Shown: in pieces, positions 8,122 to 17,766 of the stretch
Position numbering within the stretch: the stretch's first letter is position 1
Layout: each line of letters begins with the position of its first letter
Assembly (NCBI GenBank): GCA_965250215.1
Contig: CBDFNN010000004.1
Location: forward strand, 682,001-746,000
Reading direction: 5' to 3'
DNA from: CBDFNN01 sp965250215
GTDB lineage: Bacteria > Bacteroidota > Rhodothermia > Rhodothermales > DATKEJ01
Length of the DNA stretch: 64,000 nucleotides
The notes under the pieces: model-generated
Told to the model about the DNA's origin: nothing
Database searches by the model: none
The model's input: only the letters and a program-made list of their open reading frames with translations
Translations under genes and position numbers: made by a program

Positions 8122-9105
8122 ATGTCACTATCGATTGGGGTTATAGGAACTGGGAAAATCGTAGAGCGCGGTCATCTACCGGGCTTTGCCGAGGACGAAA
8201 GGTGTAAGGTCACGGCCATTGCGGGTCGGAATACCTCAAGACTCGATGAGCTTGGTCGCGACTTCGATATCCAAAAAACGTACCCCGATTGGCGGGCCAT
8301 GATTGAGGAAGAGGAGCTTGACGCCGTGAGCATTGCAACGCCACCTTTTTTGCATGCTGAAATGTCAATCGCTGCCATGCAGGCTGGAATCGATGTATTG
8401 GTTGAGAAGCCCGTGACTTCATCGATTGAAGAATTGGAGGCCATGGTTGCCTGCGCGGAAGAGCATGGAAGAATTGGGATGGTGGAACAAACGCTTCGCT
8501 ACAATCCGGTATTCGAAGCGGCGCATAAATTAATTCAAGAAGGAGCTATAGGAGAGATTACTCGGATACACGGAGCACTCCTGAATAGAGGCCCTCGATC
8601 CTGGGCACCAGACTCTACTTGGTTCTTCGATACAAAGCTTTCCGGTGGCGGACTTCTGCTCGATTCGGGTGTTCACGTCGTCGATCTCATTCGCCATTTC
8701 ACTGGAGCCAATTTCTCAGAGTTGAGGGGCGATCTCGTCTACATGGATGAGGAGGGAATCGAGGAAGAAGCCATCTTGATCGGAGAATTGGCAAGTGGTA
8801 TTCAAGCTAGTGTCAACCTTTCCTGGCATGTTGATCCAGCACAGTCCATTCTCAGCGTTTTCGGTAGTCAAGGTCACATGCAGATCAATGTGCAGGCGCC
8901 GGATCCGATCATACTATACCAAGGTGACATAGTCACTCGGCCGAGTGTTGAGGCCTCATCGATTTATGGCTCTTGTTATCGTCACTTCATCGATTGCTGT
9001 TTGGATAGGGCAGAACCCTCCAGCTCTCTTCAGGACAACCTGAATACGCTGAAGCCACTCTTGGCGATTTACGATAGAGAAGACACAATTCGGAGACATC
9101 GCTAG
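8122..9105 (+). CDS. Gfo/Idh/MocA-family NAD(P)-dependent oxidoreductase
   Basis: A 327-residue cytoplasmic enzyme with an N-terminal Rossmann fold: 'IGVIGTGKIVERGHLPGF' is the dinucleotide loop, 'AIAGRN' strand two, 'ATPPFLHAEM' and 'DVLVEKPVTSS' the family EKP motif with its catalytic Lys. The C-terminal alpha/beta domain carries 'GGGLLLDSGVHVVDLIRHF', including the conserved Asp and His. Members oxidise or reduce sugars, inositols and similar polyols; the substrate cannot be read from the sequence. ATG start. The ankyrin gene follows after 27 bases, so the two may be co-transcribed. Confidence 0.93.
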   Translation: MSLSIGVIGTGKIVERGHLPGFAEDERCKVTAIAGRNTSRLDELGRDFDIQKTYPDWRAMIEEEELDAVSIATPPFLHAEMSIAAMQAGIDVLVEKPVTSSIEELEAMVACAEEHGRIGMVEQTLRYNPVFEAAHKLIQEGAIGEITRIHGALLNRGPRSWAPDSTWFFDTKLSGGGLLLDSGVHVVDLIRHFTGANFSELRGDLVYMDEEGIEEEAILIGELASGIQASVNLSWHVDPAQSILSVFGSQGHMQINVQAPDPIILYQGDIVTRPSVEASSIYGSCYRHFIDCCLDRAEPSSSLQDNLNTLKPLLAIYDREDTIRRHR

Positions 9106-9132
9106 ACTTCTGTCCAATAAAAGGCCATTAGA

Positions 9133-9963
9133 ATGCTATTCGCAGAATTTATCGCACTCGTCCGGAATGGAGATCTTGATGCAGTACGTGTCGCCGTCAA
9201 ATCCAACCCAGACCTCATTCACGTTTCCGCGCCTGGCCAGAACGAACAAGAATCGACCGCCCTCCACTGTGCAGCGCGACACAGTCATCTGGAAATCTGC
9301 AAATACCTCGTAGAACAAGGAGCTGAAGTTTATTCGCATCCCACTGCCACATATCCTGCTGTCTTCGGTGCTATCAACAATCGATACTTTGATGACCGAC
9401 CCTATTCACAAGCGGTCGTGGATTACTTCCTCTACGAGATCCCGGAAAAGGCAGCCGGTACAGCTGGCTACGGACTGACTATTAATTTGGCTGCTCGCCT
9501 CGGATACGGCGACATAGTTCGAAAGCATCTTGATAGAGATCCCTTAGCTGTGCACTATCGAGGCTGGATAGGAGACACGCCTCTTCACTGGTCAAGCCAC
9601 AACGGTTATGTGGAGATCGTGGAGATGCTCCTTGACGCCGGTGCTGATATTGAGGCCGATGAGATCAATTGCTATGGAGGAAAGCCACTTCACTGGGCTA
9701 GTGAGTCCAAGCCAGCCGTTGTCAGACTTCTTCTAGAACGTGGCGCCGAGGTCGACTCACGGAATATCAAGAAAGGAGCAAACTATGAAGGTATCACACC
9801 GCTCTGCATGAATTGTCTTATGCCAGACGATTGCGCGGAAGTCACTCAGATCCTCCTTGATGCCGGAGCCGATCCGAGTGTAAAGTTCAAACGAAAGTCG
9901 CTCACACGCATCGCAAAGAAAAAAGGCAACAAGAAGATACTCGAAGTGCTGAAGGCCCACTAG
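9133..9963 (+). CDS. Ankyrin-repeat protein
   Basis: A 276-residue protein without signal peptide, so probably cytoplasmic. Ankyrin units include 'ESTALHCAARHSHLEICKYLVEQGAEV' (residues ~37-65), 'GDTPLHWSSHNGYVEIVEMLLDAGADI' (~153-180), 'GKPLHWASESKPAVVRLLLERGAEV' (~187-211) and 'ITPLCMNCLMPDDCAEVTQILLDAGADP' (~222-250), with a basic tail. The middle (~66-150) has weaker units. It follows the Gfo/Idh/MocA gene closely. No catalytic domain is attached; a protein-binding role is all that can be said. Confidence 0.92.
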   Translation: MLFAEFIALVRNGDLDAVRVAVKSNPDLIHVSAPGQNEQESTALHCAARHSHLEICKYLVEQGAEVYSHPTATYPAVFGAINNRYFDDRPYSQAVVDYFLYEIPEKAAGTAGYGLTINLAARLGYGDIVRKHLDRDPLAVHYRGWIGDTPLHWSSHNGYVEIVEMLLDAGADIEADEINCYGGKPLHWASESKPAVVRLLLERGAEVDSRNIKKGANYEGITPLCMNCLMPDDCAEVTQILLDAGADPSVKFKRKSLTRIAKKKGNKKILEVLKAH

Positions 9964-10003
9964 ATGCCCAGTCCATGGATTCACGAGTGACTTGGCTAAG
10001 GTC

Positions 10004-12217
10004 TTAGTAAACGACGAGCCTTCCCGTCTTTCTAACACCATCTACCTCCAAAGCATAGAAGTATACTCCGCGCACGAAGCTAGACGTATCAAACTTAGTC
10101 AAATGACGACCTGGCACTTGGTCCTCTTCGACTAGCCGCTCCAGCAATCGTCCATGGAGATCGTAGATGTTGAGATTCACCATCGATGGGGTCGCCAATC
10201 GATAGCTGATCGTAGTTTCACCGAAGGAAGGGTTCGGATAATGTCCGTCTAATTCAAAAGCACCTTTTTGTCGGACTGGGTCTGAAGAGGTGATGTCAAT
10301 AAGCGAAGCGGATGTGTAGGTCTGTGCAAGATATCGTCCACTCTTCAAAGGCTCACCAGAAGGTGTGCCCGATATGCTTAGAGGATCAACATTTTGAGCT
10401 TCACCGACGGCCTGAATGTAGTAGAAATACTCGTCTCCAACTCGGGCCGTCGTGTCTGGAAAACTATCTAACTCTGGGCTCAGCGTCGCGATCAATTCGT
10501 AGCCGCAGATAATACTCTGATCCGTGAGGCAGTTGTTGCCATAGAGATTGTCGGGCCACTTGTCCGTTCGATAAATTTCCCAGCCAGTTACTTGGGGTCC
10601 TTCGTTTGGACGATCCCACTCCAAATTAATTCTATCAGCTTCACTCGAGACACTGAATCGACTTGGAGGTCGAGGCGGCTCCACGATGGGATAGCGTGAC
10701 ATCTTGTCGCTGGCCGAAAAAAGATCTCGAGCTCTGTAAAAAGTTTGAAAGAGAGAATCGCGAGCCGAGAGCACCCATTGATTCTTAGTCTGTCGCTCCG
10801 TGCCGACAAAGACCTCGTCGTAGTCAAATGGAGTAGCATCTATGGATCCGTCACCATTGGCGTCATATTCTATCATGACCTCGTTTCCATTTCCTCCTCC
10901 TCCAACGTAGCTCATCCCAACTTTCGCGGCTGCATCAAAGCTAAGTCCGGCCACTCCTTCAGATACCACGATGTCGATGCATTCCCCGGGCCCCATGTCA
11001 TAAGGACCGTAAGCCGTGGTTGCAGAGAAACCCCCTTGTAAGAGGTCCACAATCGGGTAATTCCAGAATTCCTTGTGGGGAAACAACCTAGTCGCCATGT
11101 GTGGATAAATTCGTCCTGAGCAACTGCTGCATTCAATATCAGGGGGGAAGTATCCGGGATTTGGGAAATGATCTGATTGGATACGGAGCTGGTAGTATTG
11201 TTGAGGTGTAGGTTCTGATCGATCCACTCGATCGAATCCATCGTTGTCGATCCACGACATAGTTCGCGGTTGTTCTATATCATGGGTGGCATCTGTGGGT
11301 GAGACATCCGCATGAAGAAGTGACCTACCTGCCATCGTATGGCTACTCAGGCGTCCCAGAGAATCTCCGTCGGCAACCGTCTCGTGCTCGTCCGAAGTGA
11401 GAGGCCGACCCAGATTGATACCAGGACCAAAATAGTCGGGGCCAATCCAAGAGTACTGGGCGGTAAAGTCAACAGGATAATCGTCGAAACCATCACCAAC
11501 CACGTCATAAATCGTGTATCTTCCCCAGAACTGGTCTGCAGCTCCGTTCCAGGTAGCTTGCTCGTTGCCGGGCCATCGGTGTGTACGGAAAAAGTAGACT
11601 CCCTGAAGACTCTGGTTTTCTAATTCGATCTCCTCATCACCGTCGATATTTCCCGTGTTACAGTAGTTGTAGTGGATGATGTGATAGTTGTCGTGATAGG
11701 GATTGGTGTAGGCGTATATCCAGCGATTTGTTGTAATCCCCACGGGCATGTTGTGGATATTGTGGATGGCTCTGTCAGCGGCCAATCCTGGATCAATCTG
11801 ATCTAGTACGGCTTCTTTGTTACTAGATTGAACTCCATCAACTTCTACCAGAGTATCGCTATAGCGACCATAGAGACTGTGCTTAATAGGATAGCTCTCT
11901 CGGTCTCTCAGACTTAGCGGACCAATTTTCACAACATGAAATGGGTGGAGTACTCCATCGGCATCGGTCCAATCTTTTACTCCAATCCAAAAGCCGTTGC
12001 CATATTCATGACTCGAGTGTCTTTGTATAGCCGGATACTCCATTCCCCTGGCTGGACCGGCATTTCTTGGACGGGCTCCTGCACTGGAGTAGATATTGTG
12101 ATAGGCTCCAATATCCAGCCAAAGCGGTTGGAATAGACTGTCAGGGTCGATTTGTTGGGAATGGACACAGAGCGGTAGACCGATCGTCAGAATGGCGATG
12201 TAGAGTGAAGTCTTCAT
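10004..12217 (-). CDS. Large secreted protein with fibronectin-III-like domain and T9SS sorting domain
   Basis: The ATG at 12217 gives a clean Sec signal (MKTSLYIAILTIGLPLCVHSQ); the longer frame adds 21 residues with no signal character. The mature protein (~715 residues) has an Asp/Tyr-rich body of unknown fold. A fibronectin-III-like segment follows ('PPSRFSVSSEADRINLEWD...VTGWEIYRT', about 180 residues from the end). The C-terminal ~80 residues are a type-A T9SS sorting domain: 'GHYPNPSFGETTISYRL', 'VNLNIYDLHGRLLERL', 'GVYFYALEVDG'. It should cross the outer membrane through the type IX system and be cleaved or surface-attached. An Asp-rich segment, 'YDANGDGSID', resembles a calcium-binding loop. 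Confidence 0.88.
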   Translation of the reverse strand: MKTSLYIAILTIGLPLCVHSQQIDPDSLFQPLWLDIGAYHNIYSSAGARPRNAGPARGMEYPAIQRHSSHEYGNGFWIGVKDWTDADGVLHPFHVVKIGPLSLRDRESYPIKHSLYGRYSDTLVEVDGVQSSNKEAVLDQIDPGLAADRAIHNIHNMPVGITTNRWIYAYTNPYHDNYHIIHYNYCNTGNIDGDEEIELENQSLQGVYFFRTHRWPGNEQATWNGAADQFWGRYTIYDVVGDGFDDYPVDFTAQYSWIGPDYFGPGINLGRPLTSDEHETVADGDSLGRLSSHTMAGRSLLHADVSPTDATHDIEQPRTMSWIDNDGFDRVDRSEPTPQQYYQLRIQSDHFPNPGYFPPDIECSSCSGRIYPHMATRLFPHKEFWNYPIVDLLQGGFSATTAYGPYDMGPGECIDIVVSEGVAGLSFDAAAKVGMSYVGGGGNGNEVMIEYDANGDGSIDATPFDYDEVFVGTERQTKNQWVLSARDSLFQTFYRARDLFSASDKMSRYPIVEPPRPPSRFSVSSEADRINLEWDRPNEGPQVTGWEIYRTDKWPDNLYGNNCLTDQSIICGYELIATLSPELDSFPDTTARVGDEYFYYIQAVGEAQNVDPLSISGTPSGEPLKSGRYLAQTYTSASLIDITSSDPVRQKGAFELDGHYPNPSFGETTISYRLATPSMVNLNIYDLHGRLLERLVEEDQVPGRHLTKFDTSSFVRGVYFYALEVDGVRKTGRLVVY

Positions 12218-12366
12218 TATCTCATCGTTTGAATAAACATAATCGATATGCTTCTCTAGTACAAAGTCCATGGTGCTCATGAGGTGTAGAGACTTTTGCC
12301 TTATAGATAGCTATCATCAAGAGCCTCGACTGAATTATTCTTGTCCTTCTTTCCTAAATCCAATCC

Positions 12367-13566
12367 ATGCGTCAATACTTGAAACCGATGAACATGCGGG
12401 ATGCCACCCAGCATGAACGACCAGCAACTCAACTAGAGCTTTTCTTTGATCTCGTTTTTGTCATCGCCATTGCTTCGGTAACTGCGGCCTTCCACCACTC
12501 TATTTCGGAGGCGCACGGTCTTGAAACCCTGCCGAATCTAATTTTTACCTTCATGGCCATTTGGTGGGCATGGATGAACTTCACCTGGTTCGCAACGGCA
12601 TTCGACAATGACGATGTTCTTTATCGACTGCTCACCATTTCAATCATGGGAGGGGCATTGATATTTGCGGGAGGTGCGGAAAGCATTTTCAACACGATGC
12701 AGTTTGGGATCGCTATTATCGGATGGATTCTCATGCGCGTCAGTATGATAATCTTGTGGCTTCGCGCTGCGAAGCATAATCCTGATGTGCGGAAGACCTG
12801 CACCCGCTATGCAATTGGTCTTGGATTTGCACAGTGCCTTTGGATCGTCTTATATATTGTAGGCGAAAGCGGCATAGCGGGCATCCTTCCAGGAACGCCT
12901 ACCTTTATGATCCTAGGTTCGCTGACCTTTCTTGTTGAATTTGCGGTGCCGGTCTGGGGCGAGAAAGCAGCGCCGACGTCCATTCATAATGGACACATAG
13001 TAGAACGCTACGGCCTTCTAAATATCATCGTTTTGGGTGAAGTTCTTTTGTCAATTTCCTTCATCGCCAGCAAATTCTTTGAAGGGCATGGTTCATTGGA
13101 GTTAGTAGTATTGGGTATTAGCTCGCTGATAATTGTCTTCGCCTTATGGTGGGTCTATTTTCTCGATGAAGTCAGCATTCCAACAAACAGTGTGTTTGCT
13201 GCCTTTGCCTGGGGCTATGGTCATTTCTTTATTTACCTTGGAGCAGCTTTGCTGGGCTCGGGTATTGGCGCCGAATTGGACGTCCTGACGCATCATTCCA
13301 AACTGCATGGTCACGAGGCCATTCCTTATATAGCTGCGCCAATTACTGTCTACTTTGTCACCTTGTGGGCAATTCGAGATCGGCACGAGAACTTGGGTCA
13401 TGCGCAACATTCCTTACTGATATCATCCATTGCCATATTGGGTGCAGCATTCGCTGGCATGCCGATAGCTGTGATTACCGTGTTGGTAGTTGTTGCCGTT
13501 GTATGGCGAATGTGGGGCGATCGTTACACGCAAGCAGAAACAGTCCATCTGGATAACAACAAATAG
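12367..13566 (+). CDS. Low temperature requirement A (LtrA) family membrane protein
   Basis: About eleven transmembrane segments in 399 residues. 'ATQLELFFDLVFVIAIASVTAAFHH' is the family's N-terminal signature, and 'WWAWMNFTWFATAFDNDDVLYRLLT' and 'RYGLLNIIVLGEVLLSIS' are further LtrA hallmarks. First described in Listeria as needed for growth in the cold, the family has no established transport activity. ATG at 12367; Met7 and Met9 are alternatives. The dipeptidase gene begins on the base after the stop codon, so the two are probably co-transcribed. Confidence 0.92.
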   Translation: MRQYLKPMNMRDATQHERPATQLELFFDLVFVIAIASVTAAFHHSISEAHGLETLPNLIFTFMAIWWAWMNFTWFATAFDNDDVLYRLLTISIMGGALIFAGGAESIFNTMQFGIAIIGWILMRVSMIILWLRAAKHNPDVRKTCTRYAIGLGFAQCLWIVLYIVGESGIAGILPGTPTFMILGSLTFLVEFAVPVWGEKAAPTSIHNGHIVERYGLLNIIVLGEVLLSISFIASKFFEGHGSLELVVLGISSLIIVFALWWVYFLDEVSIPTNSVFAAFAWGYGHFFIYLGAALLGSGIGAELDVLTHHSKLHGHEAIPYIAAPITVYFVTLWAIRDRHENLGHAQHSLLISSIAILGAAFAGMPIAVITVLVVVAVVWRMWGDRYTQAETVHLDNNK

Positions 13567-14787
13567 ATGTATAAAAGTCGATTACTTTTTCTTATTCCTG
13601 CACTTCTATTACTGTCCTGTCAGCAAGATCGAGGATACTCTGACCATGCCGAGCTGAGCCTTGCTGATTTCTCTGACGCCATCATCGTTGATGGACATGT
13701 CGACTTCCCCAACGCGACCATGGGCAAAGACGTAAACCCACTCGATACGGGAGGCACAACTAACTTCGATTATGCCAGGGCGAAAACTGGCGGGCTCAAT
13801 GCGCCATTTATGTCGATCTATGTCAGCAGACATCACCAAAACGATGGTACCGCAACAGAACGTGCCGATTCCCTAATCGACTACGTAGAAAGTATCGCAC
13901 AGCGCTTCCCAGATAATTTTGCCCTGGCTCACAGTGTTGCTGAACTTCGGACAGCGACAGCGAAGGGATTGATAAGCCTACCTATGGGAATGGAGAACGG
14001 CGCACCCATTGAAGATGACCTGACTCTGCTCGATCACTTCCACGAAAGAGGAATTCGATACATCACTCTGACTCACTCCGTACCAAACAAGATTTCCGAT
14101 TCCAGCTACAGCGATGATCGGCCATGGGGAGGACTGTCTCCATTTGGAGAATTGGTCGTCAAGCGAATGAACGAGCTCGGTATCATGGTTGACGTTAGTC
14201 ATCTTTCGGATGACTCCATAAAGGATGTTCTAGCGATCACGGAAGATCCCGTCATTGCTTCGCACTCTGGTGCTCGTCACCTGACCCCAGGATTCGAGAG
14301 GAATCTCTCCGATGAGCTCTTGAAAGGAATGGCGGAAAAAGGCGGCGTCGCCATGATCAACTATGGGTCTCATTTCTTGACGAAGGAAGGAAGCCAACGT
14401 CGACTTACACGACCTGCGATTTACCTCGAGTATCTCGCCGAGCGAAATCTCGAAGACAAGCCAGAGATTTATACCGAATTTCGAATCTGGTTTGATGAGA
14501 ATCATCCGCTTCCTTACGCATCGGTTTCGGATGTTCTTGATCACATTGATCATATCAATGATCTGGTGGGTGTAGATCACGTGGGATTGGGTTCGGACTT
14601 CGATGGAGTAGGTGATTCCCTACCGATCGGATTGAAGGATGTGAGTCAGACGCCGAATATTATTTCTGGTCTGATCGAAAGAGGCTACTCGGAGGAAGAC
14701 ATCCGGAAAGTCTTAGGTGAGAATCTACTCAGGGTATGGTCGACAGTTGAGTCAGTGGCCTCAGCCTCTCCGGTCCAAGACGAATAA
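13567..14787 (+). CDS. Membrane dipeptidase (peptidase family M19), lipoprotein
   Basis: A zinc dipeptidase related to renal dipeptidase. The signal ends in lipobox 'LLLLSC' (Cys18), so it is lipid-anchored and acts in the periplasm. Metal ligands are visible: His44 and Asp46 in 'DGHVDFP', Glu in 'GMENGAPI', His in 'MVDVSHLSD' and 'IASHSGARHL', and Asp in 'GLGSDFDGVGDSLP'. Its 406 residues fit the family. It starts directly after the ltrA-like stop. The likely role is cleavage of dipeptides, possibly including D-residues, during peptide scavenging. Confidence 0.94.
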   Translation: MYKSRLLFLIPALLLLSCQQDRGYSDHAELSLADFSDAIIVDGHVDFPNATMGKDVNPLDTGGTTNFDYARAKTGGLNAPFMSIYVSRHHQNDGTATERADSLIDYVESIAQRFPDNFALAHSVAELRTATAKGLISLPMGMENGAPIEDDLTLLDHFHERGIRYITLTHSVPNKISDSSYSDDRPWGGLSPFGELVVKRMNELGIMVDVSHLSDDSIKDVLAITEDPVIASHSGARHLTPGFERNLSDELLKGMAEKGGVAMINYGSHFLTKEGSQRRLTRPAIYLEYLAERNLEDKPEIYTEFRIWFDENHPLPYASVSDVLDHIDHINDLVGVDHVGLGSDFDGVGDSLPIGLKDVSQTPNIISGLIERGYSEEDIRKVLGENLLRVWSTVESVASASPVQDE

Positions 14788-15073
14788 CCAGAAACGGAAT
14801 TGAATCTGCGAGTTGAAGACGAATCTGTTTGAAAACAGTCCAAGAGGTGATTGTACGGTAGACGTAAACCGAGGGGCCAAGTTGGATTCCCGAGTACCGC
14901 AGGACCCCTTTCTCGTTTCAGGAAATTCCCTAGGCGAATTCAGTAGACGGGCTTACACTATCCTGTTTTCGCGCTGACTAGTTTTGCACTAGCAGCGACC
15001 TCATGGAGGGTGTGTTTATTCTTGACGGGAAAGCGGTACGTCAATTATTAACTTCTAACAAATTTGAACCATC
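14788..15073. other. Intergenic region with a bulged 10-bp hairpin
   Basis: There is no gene in these 286 bases. Bases 14972-14982 pair with 14988-14997 (CGCTG-a-CTAGT with ACTAGCAGCG, one bulged A, loop TTTGC), 77 bases before the haem-binding gene. No U-run follows, so it is either a weak terminator for the dipeptidase unit or a leader structure. A small frame at 15003-15209 overlaps the next gene and looks spurious. Confidence 0.45.
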
Positions 15074-15580
15074 ATGCTCAAGAATATATTTTTTGGCCTT
15101 CTTGCCATATTTGTTATTGCCCAATTTATTCGTCCAGAGAAAAATCTCTCGGACGACAGGACTTATGATATCAGAACGGCTTATGACGTGCCGCAGGATG
15201 TTGCGCTGATCATGAAGCTAGCTTGCAATAATTGTCATTCGAATAGAACCATATATCCTTGGTACTCCAATATTCAGCCCGCAGCCTGGTGGCTCGATGA
15301 TCACGTCAGACATGGAAAAGAGGAACTCAATTTTTCCGAATTCACGAACAAAGCTATTGCTGTTCAGAATCACAAGCTAGAAGAAGTGATCGAAAAGATA
15401 GAGGAAGGTGAAATGCCTCTTCCTGAATATACCTATCTCGGCCTTCATCCCGAAGCCAAGCTGAGTGATGCACAAAAGAACACGATGATTAACTGGGCGA
15501 AGGCTCAAATGGCTGTGCTGAAAGATAGCTATCCCCCGGATAGTCTGGTCAGGCGCAGAAGACCTAGACCGCCTCAATAG
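15074..15580 (+). CDS. Haem-binding domain protein (Haem_bd type c-type cytochrome)
   Basis: A 168-residue protein with an N-terminal hydrophobic anchor (residues 4-18, 'NIFFGLLAIFVIAQF') and a single c-type haem site, Cys51-x-x-Cys54-His55, in 'KLACNNCHSNRTIYPWYSNIQPAAWWLDDHVRHGKEELNFSEF'. That is the signature of the Haem_bd family common in Bacteroidota. It probably faces the periplasm and carries electrons; partners are not evident. A basic, Arg/Pro-rich tail ends the protein. It is convergent with the sulfatase gene. Confidence 0.92.
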   Translation: MLKNIFFGLLAIFVIAQFIRPEKNLSDDRTYDIRTAYDVPQDVALIMKLACNNCHSNRTIYPWYSNIQPAAWWLDDHVRHGKEELNFSEFTNKAIAVQNHKLEEVIEKIEEGEMPLPEYTYLGLHPEAKLSDAQKNTMINWAKAQMAVLKDSYPPDSLVRRRRPRPPQ

Positions 15581-15601
15581 CTCTTTGTCTTTAGTTTGGA
15601 A

Positions 15602-15668
15602 ACTCGCTTGCCTACAAGTCCAGATTGAACCCAAACGAAGAACGAGAAGCGAGTCACGAGCAACGCTA
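15602..15668. repeat. CTCG-word stutter and inverted repeat between convergent genes
   Basis: On the minus strand, directly after the sulfatase stop (15669-15671), the sequence stutters on CTCG/TTCG words: GCTCGTGACTCGCTTCTCG, then TTCTTCG (15638-15662). ACTCGCTT (15602-15609) pairs with AAGCGAGT (15647-15654). The position between convergent genes and the word-like build match the element at 862-1030. A bidirectional transcript end is a reasonable guess. Confidence 0.5.
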
Positions 15669-17510
15669 TTAGACCCGTTCCACGTAAGTGTAATAAGCCC
15701 TAAACAACACTTCCCCTTCTGCATCGAAGAAATCCGTCCTCAAGAAAGCAGGACCTGCGGGAAGACCGTCTACCTTGAATGAAACGGCATCGGCATCGCT
15801 ACCCGCCGCTTTGCTCTCGTCGAAATAGACCTCGTCCCCATTGTAGATTTGAAGCCGAGCGGATGCAATAGGGAAAGCAAGAGGCACAACTCCCTTCGAC
15901 GTAAATACTGGATCAGCCGGAGCCGTGGTGAGACTAGTATAATCCCCAATTTCAATTGGCCATCGATGGAGATCGAAGGTATAAGTCCCGGTCTGCGCAA
16001 ACTCAACGGCGACCCATGATCCCACATTCTGACCATTGGCTACCTGACCTTGATGCCATACCGACGAATCGTGCGTTGCCATACTATTAATACGGCTAAC
16101 AGGCTCGGCCTCATCCCCGATGATGATTCGAGTATACTCGTCGCTACGTGCGCTTATGATTTCCCAATAGGACTCGTAGTCGGCGGAGAGCCGTTTGATT
16201 AATTCGGCGTAGACCGGATCAGCTGAAAGGTCTTGCTCTTGCAGGGAATCAACCATGACATCATAAAGTTCGCGCTCATCCTTATTCACTTGTAATCGCC
16301 ACTTGTGCTGAATCTCCCCTTGTTCGTCTAGTTGGTCACGCATCACGGAGGCTTGTTTGTACTTGTGGTCAAGCAGGTTCTCGACACGCATGTTATCGAT
16401 GACAATAGCTCGCTCCGCAAAGATCGAGTCGTCATTACTTGCGCTGTTATCCAAGATGGTGCTAAGACTTTGTCCATGCATGGCCAGATTGGCTGGACGT
16501 TCTGCGACCGCATCTTCTAGGTCGAGTAGGTCCATCAATGTCGGGAGTAAATCGTAGTGAGCGGTCAGCTGATCCACCTGTCTCGCTTGGCCCAATCCAC
16601 CCATGCCGCCATTTTCCCAGCGGACAAAAGCCGGCACACGATGTCCTCCCTCGTAGGGAGTAGCTTTGCCAGCTCGGTACAAGTGATTTCGATCGCCGTT
16701 GTCTGTCGTAAATATTACGATGGTATTTTTCTCGACGCCTTGCTCTTTCAGAAAGGCAAGGAGCCGGCCCATGTTCTTATCGATGTTCTCGACTGTCCCT
16801 TGCAGAGGCGATACACCTGCTGCGGCATCTGGAGGCAAGAAGTGGGGAGTGTGCGCGGTCGCTGGTGTAAGGTAGGTGAAGAAAGGCTTTCCTTGTTCGA
16901 TCTGCTCGCCCATGAAATCCATCGCGCGATTGAAGAAAAAGTTGTTCGAGAAAGCGCCCGGGATGCCATCTTCCTCATCAGTCATTTCTATCCATTCCCC
17001 GTTGACTTCAAATGTGCCAGCGATGTTTGTATTACCCCAGAAGTCTGGCTGTTGTCCTACGCCACCACCTCGGCTCCAAGCGACGTGGTCAAAGCCGAAG
17101 TCCTGGGGACGGAAGGGATAGTTGTCACCAAGGTGCCATTTGAAAAACATGCCCGTCGCGTAGTCATTGGCTTTGAATACATCGGCCATAGTGATCTCGT
17201 CTCGACGAAGTTGTTCGCGGCCCATGATGGTGTGCCACACTCCAGTGGCATCGTTGTGCCGGCCAGTGAGGAAGGCAGCGCGTGAGGGCGAGCATGTCGG
17301 GGAGACGTGAAAATCCGTGAGTTGAACGCTTTCCCGAGCAAGGGCATCGATGTTTGGCGTGGAAGGACCATCGCCTTGATTGTAGAGAGAGAAGGCTCCC
17401 CAACTGATATCGTCCGGCATGATGAGGATGACGTTAGGTCGCGTGTCGATGCTGCTTTCCTGGCAGGCAAAAAATGAGAGGCTAAGGAGCAGGAGGAGTG
17501 TTGATCTCAT
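15669..17510 (-). CDS. Sulfatase lipoprotein (formylglycine-dependent)
   Basis: A 613-residue type I sulfatase. The N-terminal signal ends at lipobox 'SFFAC' (Cys16). Metal residues lie in 'NVILIMPDD' (Asp33, Asp34). The formylglycine motif is Cys73-Ser-Pro-Ser-Arg77 in 'PTCSPSRAAFLTGRHN', and 'IVIFTTDNGDRNHLYRAGK' supplies further metal and substrate residues. The Cys-type motif needs a formylglycine-generating enzyme or radical-SAM maturase, which is not in the window. The last ~130 residues form a beta-rich accessory domain. Marine relatives act on sulfated polysaccharides, but no polysaccharide locus surrounds it, so the substrate is open. Confidence 0.94.
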   Translation of the reverse strand: MRSTLLLLLSLSFFACQESSIDTRPNVILIMPDDISWGAFSLYNQGDGPSTPNIDALARESVQLTDFHVSPTCSPSRAAFLTGRHNDATGVWHTIMGREQLRRDEITMADVFKANDYATGMFFKWHLGDNYPFRPQDFGFDHVAWSRGGGVGQQPDFWGNTNIAGTFEVNGEWIEMTDEEDGIPGAFSNNFFFNRAMDFMGEQIEQGKPFFTYLTPATAHTPHFLPPDAAAGVSPLQGTVENIDKNMGRLLAFLKEQGVEKNTIVIFTTDNGDRNHLYRAGKATPYEGGHRVPAFVRWENGGMGGLGQARQVDQLTAHYDLLPTLMDLLDLEDAVAERPANLAMHGQSLSTILDNSASNDDSIFAERAIVIDNMRVENLLDHKYKQASVMRDQLDEQGEIQHKWRLQVNKDERELYDVMVDSLQEQDLSADPVYAELIKRLSADYESYWEIISARSDEYTRIIIGDEAEPVSRINSMATHDSSVWHQGQVANGQNVGSWVAVEFAQTGTYTFDLHRWPIEIGDYTSLTTAPADPVFTSKGVVPLAFPIASARLQIYNGDEVYFDESKAAGSDADAVSFKVDGLPAGPAFLRTDFFDAEGEVLFRAYYTYVERV

Positions 17511-17766
17511 GAGTCAGCGTTGGTATTCCTAGAGGATAAGGATTTAGCCTAAAATGAAATGCAAACCAAAGCATTCGTTCATCGATTTATTGGAAGGTGC
17601 TATTCAAGTCGCGATATTGACTATAGTCATCCGGAAACGTTTGGGCATTGGCTCTGCCGGCGACATGTCTCGATCAACATAGTCATGAAGATGAGATTAT
17701 TCCTCCTTCTAAATCTCCTCTTTTCACCGTCAAGTCCACACATCCACACAGGCACTAGACACCAGT

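Noticed and set aside
16557..17285. 242-codon + frame inside the sulfatase gene
   Set aside because: It is antisense to the sulfatase's conserved motifs and lacks any protein-like pattern.
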